Origin: Triatoma infestans
Lineage: Eukaryota > Arthropoda > Insecta > Hemiptera > Reduviidae
Assembly: GCA_011037195.1 (NCBI GenBank)
Contig: JAAEAF010002645.1
Location: 82,263 to 146,262, forward strand
Direction: 5' to 3'
Length of the DNA stretch: 64,000 bases
Shown: in pieces, positions 56,486-64,000 of the stretch
Layout: the number at the start of each line of letters is the position of its first letter
Position numbering within the stretch: position 1 is the first letter of the stretch
Position numbers and translations under genes: made by a program
Notes under the pieces: generated by a model
What the model was told of the DNA's origin: nothing
Database searches by the model: none
The model's input: only the letters and a program-made list of their open reading frames with translations

Positions 56486-56835
56486 TACTATGTACTGGGA
56501 GAACTAAAGAGTCGTCGCGGTTTCCATGGTTTTGTTTCTGGCAATCACAACCAGAGTCCGTTGCCCACTATAACTTTGTTTTCTTTTATACACGATAATA
56601 TCTGTAGTCATTGGTGGATCTTCACCAACTCCAGCCTATACTCGATGCCCACATCTTGGTACTTACTGATTTTTTACCCACGCGTTTTTTTTTACAAATT
56701 GTCATCCAAGGGGTTCGCTACATCAACTATTCTAGCAGTCTTAGAACCCAGGTTCAGCACAAGAATGTCAGGCCTGTTATTGAGAACCGACATGTTTGTG
56801 ATCTTTTGGGTATCCCAATAAATCTTTATCCGGTA
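56486..56835 (-). pseudogene. RLE LINE fragment: restriction-like endonuclease domain, different family
   Basis: The minus strand reads NNRPDILVLNLGSKTARIVD, then VANPLDDNL, a stop, KISKYQD and IEYRLEL. The PD..(14-16)..VDVANP and K..KYQD motifs are those of PD-(D/E)xK endonucleases of RLE LINEs. Stops interrupt it. On its 5' side (plus 56836-56850) is AATAATAATTAG, again a (TAA)-like flank. Confidence 0.75.
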
Positions 56836-56856
56836 TAATAATAATTAGTATTTTTT

Positions 56857-57087
56857 TTTTCTAATTTAAGGCGCGTCAATGTCTATTGTCATTGGTGCCC
56901 GGAGCCTTTTCAGTGCTCTGCCGGCCTCCAGACAGTGTTCTCTCGTTAAAGACAACACTGTCCATCCCCGTTCAATGAGCTGTAGAGGCTCCTAGGGAGA
57001 AAAAATTCTAAGAGCAGCAAAGCTGGACTCGAACCCAGGATCTCCTGGTGGGAGTCCAATGCGCTAACCAATGAGCTAATCCCTTCC
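56857..57087 (-). repeat. tRNA-derived SINE, family A
   Basis: Minus strand: GGGATTAGCTCATTGGTTAG, B box GGGTTCGAGTCC, GCTCATTGAACGGGGATGG, GAACACTGTCTGGAGGCC, GGCAGAGCACTGAAAAGG, and the tail CATTGACGCGCCTTAAATTA with A-rich end. Full length. Confidence 0.9.
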
Positions 57088-57099
57088 GTCTATTATTAT

Positions 57100-57720
57100 T
57101 ATTTTTTTTTTAACCTCAGTAATATACTAGATATGATGTAATTATGTATGGAATGAAACCAAGCACATTATTATTTATTGTTTGTACCAGAATTTCCGGA
57201 CAATATGGCACGTGTTTGACACGACTGCTTTTGTGGAGGACCATATAAATATTTCGGTCCAATTCCAGGGTGGCTAGACTTTCATACAATTCGTGGGACA
57301 CTATCCCAGATGCCGAGAAGGAGTATGGGTACTACTTTGGACAGCCTCCACTTTCCACAGTCTCTTTATTTCGGACCCAAACTCTGCATTTTCCGCCATT
57401 CTTGTAGGAGGTTGTTGATGTTCGGTACCGCAATGTCCTCTCCTTGGCATTAAGTTGAATATCGGGTTGGTTTTAATGGACTGTTATGTCAGTGAGCATT
57501 GTGCGGTCGTAGTACAGTCTCCAACTGTTAGACTCCAGTACAGATTGAGGGTCAAAACAGTCTTGAGAGCAAGTTTCCCATGTATTATCTGGGCCAATTG
57601 ATTGTGCCGGTGGAGGTAGTCAGACTGCGCCAACATTTCGCATGAACTTATTATACGCTGGATGGGTTCCGACGTCTAGTGATACAGTCTACATCTATCA
57701 TCCAGCATTCTAGGCATCTT
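57100..57720 (-). pseudogene. R4/Dong-like RLE LINE fragment, decayed, in (TAA)n
   Basis: The minus strand reads CEMLAQSDYLHRHNQLAQII (compare CPMLAQTEYLKRHNSMAKIL in the long copy), VLESNSWRLYYDRTMLTDIT, QPDIQLNAKERT and DIAVPNINN. The first Cys pair of the knuckle is partly lost. Its 3' end is a T-run (plus 57102-57111) next to TATTATTATTATT, and its 5' end meets (TTA)n at 57721. It is an older relative of the element at 37874-41948. Confidence 0.8.
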
Positions 57721-57721
57721 A

Positions 57722-57759
<38 letters not shown>

Positions 57760-57763
57760 TCGT
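57721..57763. repeat. (TTA)n microsatellite
   Basis: About thirteen TTA units forming the 5' flank of the RLE LINE fragment. Confidence 0.9.
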
Positions 57764-59527
57764 CATATCTAAACATATATAGCCGAAGTAATTAATATTC
57801 TCTCATGATTATTAAATAATATCTAAATATTATTTTCATTGACGCAAGAGAAAATTTTTAATTAAGTTATCAAAATTAAAATTAATTTCCTTCATCATAA
57901 AAACATTTTGAAAGTCCAAAAAAAAAGAAAAAACAGAAAAGCCTTACAAACAATGTTACTTCCAACTAAAACAAAGAAATTAATAAGGAATAAATTTTTA
58001 AAAAACATCAGAGCATACATACAAAAAACAATGTTAATAAAAATATAATTTATATTTCGCCTTCCCAACTCAAACAATAATAATAATAATAATAATGACA
58101 ATGATAATGATAATAATAAATAAATACCTTATGTAAAACAAAACGTTACAATTCATTAGGAAAAATGTAAAAAATAAAATTATTTTTACAACATTTATCG
58201 TCATTGTCCAAAGAGTGTAATAGAGAGAAATTTTCAGGTTATTGCGCGGCAATGGCACCGCGCCCAGCAGGAATGTTGGTTTTATATATATGTATATACA
58301 TATACAATGCATATATATATATACCAGTTGTTACATTACTCACTACTATACCGTCAGAGGTCGCATATTGTTTTACAATTTTCCCCAGTTAATTAAACAG
58401 AAATTAAAGACAAATAAGGGTTGTGAGTCTTTAATAAGTGGTATTTTTAATTTAAAAGGCGCATGGGATGGTTGTAGGGGGGGAAGTTTGCTACCAGGCT
58501 CTTGGAATCTCACAGAACAAAGAGCCGCCACTCTCTCTGCCGGATACTCCACACAACTAACGCCCCTCCCCTCGCCGCTCTCCGCCATTTCTCTTCCCTG
58601 CAAACTACTATCACTTATTCTCTTTTTCTTCTTTATATTTCCTTTTTTTATTCTACAGCCTTACAATGGAAAATGTTTGTTTTTCTTTTGAGAGACGAGC
58701 GAGAAAAATTCGTCCCTCAGCTTGCTAGTAGTACCCCAGTTCCCATTTCTAACCACTCGTCCGACTTCCTTCTTCTAAATAGAGGTACTCCACCAGCTAG
58801 CTCTCTTCTCAGACATTCATTGGTTATAGAGTTCTCAATTCTTTCTTCTGCTTTTTCTAATTTTTCATATTATTCCCATTTCCTTCCTTCTGCTTGTTAA
58901 ATACTTTGTTGAAAAAAGTTTTTATTTATTTTTTTTTGTGTAAAACAACAGCAATTTTTAGCAATTAGTTTTTCAAAATAAATGTGAAAATATTTGATTT
59001 TTTATGCGAATCTGAAGAAATATTGTGAAATCAGTGGTTTTTTAGCACCGGCTTATTGAGTGAACAGATATTAGCATTCACCATCATTAAAAACAAGAAA
59101 TCTAGTGAACAACTGATGTACGACATTCTCTTTCTGCAATGTAATTGTTACAAACTTGGTATTTATGTGATTATATTCTATTAAACGTTTCAGAAATCTA
59201 ATTTTATAGAACTTTCTGAGAACCTTCCTAAAAGCCAATTTTTCCCGTTACAAACAAAAAATTATAGTTTTATGTAATATGTATATATATGCAATTAGCA
59301 GTTAACAGGTTTAAAGAAAATCGTTGGAGCTGTTGTCCAGAAAATCGCAAAAAAAAAAATGAAATATTCAGAAAAGTCGGCACTTTTTGAACGAAACCTT
59401 GGTGTTAGATGCGGAATAACAAGTTGAGAGATAGCAGTTCTGGGGGGTGCGTCAGATTTTTTTTTTTTCTATATTTGTAGAATTTTTTTATAAATAAATA
59501 ATCAAATAATTTTCTCCCTACTTAAAT
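57764..59527. other. Stretch without assignable gene; includes a GC-richer pocket
   Basis: 58440-58640 is less AT-rich, with CCGCC, CGCTCTCCGCC and pyrimidine runs. Overlapping frames at 58242-58691 and 58502-58900 have no domain and are mostly low-complexity after the pocket. A degraded repeat-A module lies at about 59290-59400 (TTTAAAGAAAATCGTTGGAG, CCAGAAAATCGCAAAAA). A host promoter or first exon is possible but unproven. Confidence 0.35.
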
Positions 59528-59611
59528 TAGGAAACGCAAGGACAACTGACTACTACCAAATTAGGTGTCGTGGACAGGCGCGGAAACACCTGCTTTTACC
59601 ATTAATGTTTT

Positions 59612-60198
59612 TGGTGTTCATTACGACCGCTGCATTCAATGTATTGCCTTCTTCAGGGTCTGTATAAAGGTTTTAATACAAATCAATAAAAAATAGAAAA
59701 ACACATAAAATATAAACTTAAAAGAAATATTTTTAAAATAAACTAAATAAAAAGTATGATATATATAGCACATTTAAATTTATTTTAAACCATTGTTGTA
59801 GAACAGATCAACATTAAACTAAATCGCAGCTATTAAACTTTGAAAATATGTGGCATATATAAGAGTATGGAAATAACTTAGGAAATGTACTTACAAAAAT
59901 TTTCAGTTAGAATTACAGTAGTAATTACTCTAGTTTAACCTGTAACATACCATCACCAAGTGTTACGGACATTGGATGGGTCAAGGTTTATAAAGGGCTA
60001 GGAGAGCGAATGGGAAAACATTAGTCTGTATGTTGTTTTGGAAATTACAGGAAATTGTTATAACTAAGGGATAGGTTTTTGGTGTCTATTCTAAAATTGA
60101 TAGATAATTTATCTTTTTTAATATGAATCATTTCCAATACATTTCTTTTTTTATTATTATTGTTGATGGAAAGAATTTTAGTATTTTTCCATGTCATT
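59612..60198 (-). mobile_element. 5'-truncated Penelope-like element
   Basis: A minus-strand insert within SINE B. It begins inside the GIY-YIG C-terminus, continues through a ~340-bp 3' UTR and ends with CCCTGAAGAAGGC, ATGCAGCGGTCGTAATG and AACACC. CTGAAGA followed by a short arm is the remnant of a PLE hammerhead; the GAAAC part is lost. The target duplication is short and T-rich and cannot be defined with certainty. Confidence 0.75.
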
Positions 60199-60199
60199 T
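60045..60199 (-). pseudogene. PLE GIY-YIG polyprotein C-terminal tail
   Basis: Minus strand, open to TAA at 60045-60047: MTWKNTKILSINNNNKKRNV, LEMIHIKKDKLSINFRIDT and LSLSYNNFL. The pattern W.N.KIL..E/N...KR...E...I......N...D...L...Y is the usual end of PLE proteins. It is a different PLE family from the one at 17612. Confidence 0.7.
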
Positions 60200-60299
60200 T
60201 TTAAACGAATATAAAATTTAGCAGTTATATGCGGGTCTTGAACTGCAAACCTTCCACTTACAAGTCCGTGCTCATAGCCACTACACCAACATCAGTAGG

Positions 60300-62279
60300 T
60301 TGCTGACTCGTTGTAAACTGTTGTAGAAAGCTGTTCCCCTGTAGGGCTAGCTCGGCTATATATATATGCATAATCTCCCACCCTAGTCTGATCTATATAG
60401 CAAGTAACTAGGTTGGCATTTTTGTGTTTCTCTCCGTTCTTGAGGTCCTGTTACAATCTGAAAAATAACTGGTTAATCCTAGTTGTGATTGAGTAGAATA
60501 AGGGGTGGTTGCTTTTGATACTAACTCTTATAGGATAGACAATTGTCAGAATAAATTGCGCTCTCATAGTGTGCAGAAAACTTTTATGACTGTTAAGTAA
60601 CATCCGATGTAAACTGTGTTAGCATTTGTTGCATTGTTGGCTAAAGAAAGAAATATTCATTTTATTTTGTTTACAGTGTTTATTTATAGGAAGTTGAAAG
60701 AGTTTGTATGAAGTTGAATGAGAACAAAGTTTCAAAAGTCCGTCTTATATCCAACAAACCAAGTACAGCTATGACATATTTCTCGGAAGTAGGTATAAGT
60801 ATATATATACTAACTTCCACTTGCCAACCTCTAAACCAACATAGTAGAACGAGATGAAACCAAAGAGAATGAGAAAGGCAGAGATGGAGAAAAAAAAAAG
60901 AAAATGATAAAGCGAGTAGTAGAAATTCGTCACAGCGCCATTTCTGAGAGCAGCCACTTTGTACCATGGTACCAAAGTCGACCCACTACAGAGCAGTGTT
61001 CTCTGTATACTACAGTAAATACACATTTTCTCTTCTTTTTATTTGTATTTTTATTTCTATTTTTTATTCTTTGTTATTTTATTTTATTTTCATTTCTACG
61101 TATTTTCTTTTAACAAAACTTTGGCAAAAGCAAAAATTTGTTCAAATATTTATTTAATCGTTTTTCCAGATTTCCTTCTTTATGTTTAAAAATAAACCAA
61201 AATATAAAAAACATACTTCAATACCAATATTGAGCTAAGTTAAACCAAAATAAAAAGGTTTTTTCCTAAACAGAAAACATTATGCTGTATAAAAATAGAG
61301 AAAAATCAAGTAAAAATCACATTGAAAAATTATTTATCACGATCTAAATAGTGGTAGTGTTTCATCGGACCAGTCCATCTTATTACCCTGCGGTTATTGT
61401 TCTAAGAAAAGATAAATCTTCAACACAACGAAGAATGAAGAAGATTTAACGCCTTAGAATCGAGATTAATATTACTGGTGAAGTTAGGTTTTCTGTGCAC
61501 TAAAGGAAGCTTTTTTGCAAACTGAAATTTATACCCAGATTACTGTAATCAATCTCAAGCAGAATGTTGGTTCTCCCTAATCTTCAATGGAAGGTGACCA
61601 ACACTGTATACAATAAAAATAAAAAACACATGCAGATTATAAAGAAAACAATGCAGGCAGAACTAATAATCTGCAGGCTTGGATTCATCCAACAATATTT
61701 GCGAAACTAGTCACAGTTATTTACGAAACGTGAAATAAAACAAATGTTCTGTCAGAAATCTATAAACACTTAAAGCAATATACAAAACAATTCAGCAGAC
61801 TGTGACTCCACATTACAGACAAGTACGGGACCGATTACATTATAATTGAGGCAAATTCAGAACTAATTACAAAACTTCAGGACAAAAATAACATTGTACA
61901 TTGAGATTATATTGTAGCCCAGAAGCGCTCGAAATCTAATGCCACAAATTTCCCATAATCTTCCGAAAATAACTTTTCTTGGAAAAATGCCTCAAATAAC
62001 AGCGACAGGCATACTTATTTGTAGATAGAATGCATTCAATAAAGTCGCATTGCCGGTTGTTGGATTTTTTTTATCAAAGCCTGATTGTCAGATTTAGTGG
62101 TGGCCCCTAAACAAATATTAGGGAGGACATCCTCATGGAGCTAATGGAGGAAAATAATGGTTTTATTTGCTATTATTCTTATGGCTCCAGGCAGCAAGAA
62201 ACAGATCTGTCTGGAGCATAAGCTTGGCTGCAGGGGCTGAATAAAGGAAAATCTATGGCTTTGTGAAGTATGGCCATTG
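60300..62279. other. Stretch without recognisable gene
   Basis: An (AT)n-like TATATATATA near 60358-60369 and T-rich low complexity near 61030-61110. Short antisense-overlapping frames at 60680-61160 show no domain. Nothing else seen. Confidence 0.4.
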
Positions 62280-62800
62280 TTATCCCAGGCTCTGATAGTC
62301 AATAGAAGAGTTCAGCTCTTTCAGCTTCAATCAAAGTCAGCGGACACGCAGATATAAAGGACATAAGTGTGCGGGTTTACATTGCCATTTTGTACTGCCG
62401 AACTTGAAGTAGCCAACACTAAGCAATTTTATGACAGAGAAGTTAAACAATGGAGGAAAAAATGGATTGAAGATACGCTGAAGGGGCACGGTGTAGTGTC
62501 TTCAAGCTAGAAGTTTTATAAAAGATATAGGACGGAGACTTGATGTATGTTCTCTCCCTGAGTAGTATAGATTTTAGGGTCCTGGTAGGTATATTAACGT
62601 TTGGGTAGCCAATTATTTACACAAAATAGGCCGGACGTCTAGTGCTTTATGTCAGAATAGAAATGATGGAGTCAGGAAAATGGTGTACCATTACCTAGCG
62701 GTCAGTATCGCCGTTTTCGCATATTTGGGAGGGCAACACTTTCAAAAGAATGCTTAGGAGAGCTGGAGTTTAAGAGTATCTAAAAATATTTTTAGTCAGA
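62280..62800 (+). pseudogene. Decayed LINE fragment: RNase H end and C-terminal region
   Basis: Reads SASIKVSGHADIKD (RNase H WVSGHA-like end). Then, across stops and shifts, come DGDLMYVLSLSS-like text and the segment INVWVANYLHKIGRTSSALCQNRNDGV, YHYLAV and LGGQHFQK, which parallels the C-x2-C..ET..H.L.EC tail of I/R1-type LINEs. Strongly degraded, so the family is uncertain. Confidence 0.5.
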
Positions 62801-62954
62801 TCAGTAGATTGCTGTGGGAGTTTTCTTAGGAGTAGAAGTTTTTTCGACGGAAAAAGAGCTATTTTGGCTTAGGTCTCGTGCTTTCGGGCACCCATCAATA
62901 ATAACAAAAATAATAATAGTATTAATAACCGGAATATCAAATTTGAGGTCTTGC

Positions 62955-63085
62955 TATTTTTTTCAGATATTTTGTCCTCACACACTCATATTTGCTAAAA
63001 ACTTGTTTTTTCTTATTCAGTAGACCTAATCATATATATTTCCGTTGAATATTCAAATTTTGAAATTTGATACTTCCTTTGACAA
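62955..63085 (-). repeat. Repeat A, inverted head fragment
   Basis: Minus strand: GGAAGTATCAAATTTC, TTGAATATTCAACGGAAATA, AAAACAAGTTTTTAGCAAAT and GTGTGTGAGGACAAAATAT. Diverged. Confidence 0.55.
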
Positions 63086-63091
63086 AGACAA

Positions 63092-64000
63092 ACCTAGTGG
63101 TGGAAAGGGCGGCGAAGGGAGCTCTTCTTAGGATCTCTAAGGGTGGTGCAGGAGGAGAGGGGGCTGGGTTGGTGATCCCCACCTCTGGGCTCCCTTATCG
63201 GGCACCTCCCTAGAGATGGTATGATTAAGGAATACGGCTACACTAAAAATTTTTCGTTGAAGCTGGGCACCAAAAGTGGGTGGAGCGAAAAATCCGCTCT
63301 CTTGGGCATTAAGGAACATGCCATTAAATGGTATACTGATGAGTCTAAGACCCTCGAGGGGTCTGGGGAGGGGCTGGTCGGTCCAAGGATCAAGCACTCG
63401 GATCCCATGGGTAAATTTCCCAGCATCTTCCAGGCGGAGATATACGCTATTGGAAGAAGTGTACAATTTAACCTCGATAGGGGATATAGGAACCAGGATA
63501 TTGTCATCCTTTCCGATAGTCAAGCAGCCATTAGAGCATCGAGTACATCAGTCATCAACTCTAAAATGGTCTGAGAATGCCTAGATAAATTTAATAACCA
63601 GGCAGGAGGAACAAAGTTACCCTTTGGTGGGTGCCGGGTCATGTTGGCATTGAAGGGAATGAGATGGCCGACGCCCTGGCCAAGATAGGCGCTAAGATAG
63701 GGCCGAACCTTTTTGTGGGATCAGCGACCAGTTTCTGTTGGAGGAACTTAGAAAAGAGGAAGGGACGAGGAGATCTCAACTCTGGTACTCCCTCCCCGGT
63801 TTGCGGTAGGCCAAGATCTGCTTGGGAAATTATAACCAACGGAGATCGGAAGCCTGCATTGGATTGAGCAAGAACAAGCTCACCGTTCTTACGGGTTTCC
63901 TCACGGGGCATTGCCGTCTTAGAGAACACCTGGTGAAGCTGGGTTTGGAAAGTGACAGCATGCAGATTCTGTGGGGAGCTGGAGAAAACTCCACTACATC
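63092..64000 (+). pseudogene. I/R1-type LINE: end of RT, RNase H and C-terminal region (cut by the window edge)
   Basis: Begins with VVERAAKGALLRIS, the end of the RT region, then KEYGYTKNFSLKLG and the RNase H domain: KWYTDESKTLEGSGEGLVGP (first catalytic Asp), FPSIFQAEIYAI (Glu), VILSDSQAAIRA (Asp) and, in another frame, WVPGHVGIEGNEMADALAKI. It ends with LTVLTGFLTGHCRLREHL and CRFCGELEKTPLH-like text at the right edge. A TGA at 63572-63574 and several shifts break it. It is the same family as 2058-2830 but retains more. Confidence 0.85.

Larger units (their letters stand above)
59528..60299 (-). repeat. tRNA-derived SINE, family B, split by a PLE insertion
   Basis: The tail half (59528 to about 59611; minus strand CCACGACACCTAATTTGGTA) and the head half (about 60199-60299; minus strand TGGTGTAGTGGCTATGAGCA, CTTGTAAGTGGAAGG, GTTCAAGACCC) together match the copy at 49978-50158. 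They are separated by about 587 bp of truncated PLE. Confidence 0.8.

Noticed and set aside
58502..58900. A 132-codon plus-strand frame
   Set aside because: It overlaps another long frame, is rich in Ser, Leu and Phe from pyrimidine-rich DNA, and has no recognisable domain. The possible promoter nearby is kept only as a weak finding.

Overview
The window is AT-rich, repeat-dense eukaryotic DNA. Jockey-type and I/R1-type non-LTR elements, an R4/Dong-like LINE, Penelope-like elements, Tc1/mariner and pogo-like remnants, tRNA-derived SINEs and many (TAA)n, (GT)n and (AT)n tracts together suggest an arthropod, most likely an insect. The species cannot be told from the sequence. I found no host gene I can defend: every recognisable coding stretch belongs to a transposable element.

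Layout. 1-12.9 kb: the 3' end of a LINE, several copies of an unclassified ~1 kb repeat (called repeat A here), a Jockey reverse transcriptase open from RT through its C-terminus (3972-5171) and a decayed Jockey relative. 12.9-17.1 kb: a mariner-derived foldback element with a solo LTR inserted in it, a SINE and an inverted repeat A. 17.1-20.7 kb: a Penelope-like element (PLE) inside repeat A, with an 11-bp target duplication, long inverted arms and hammerhead-like motifs. 20.7-37.7 kb: repeat A copies, a second mariner relic that keeps the transposase C-terminus, two more solo LTRs of the same family, a 522-bp inverted-arm element built like the PLE, a ~918-bp palindrome and LINE fragments.

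37.8-43.2 kb: the most notable locus. A nearly complete restriction-like-endonuclease (RLE) LINE lies on the minus strand inside a (TAA)n tract, next to a 5'-truncated copy of itself in the same tract. Its first 70 nt fold by hand into an HDV-type self-cleaving ribozyme whose predicted cut is exactly the (TAA)n/element boundary. 43.2-64 kb: SINEs of two families, a 691-bp MITE, a pogo-like element with a repeated GTTGTTAC motif, the 5' half of an APE-type LINE, two more RLE LINE fragments beside (TAA)n tracts, a SINE split by a truncated PLE, and I/R1-type RNase H fragments running off the right edge.

The elements interact. SINE family A shares its 3' hairpin with the LINE tail at the left edge, which suggests it borrows that machinery. 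RLE LINEs reuse (TAA)n tracts. PLEs, LTRs and LINEs nest inside repeat A, mariner and SINE copies, giving a readable relative history. Exact ends come from target duplications where these could be read; otherwise ends are approximate.
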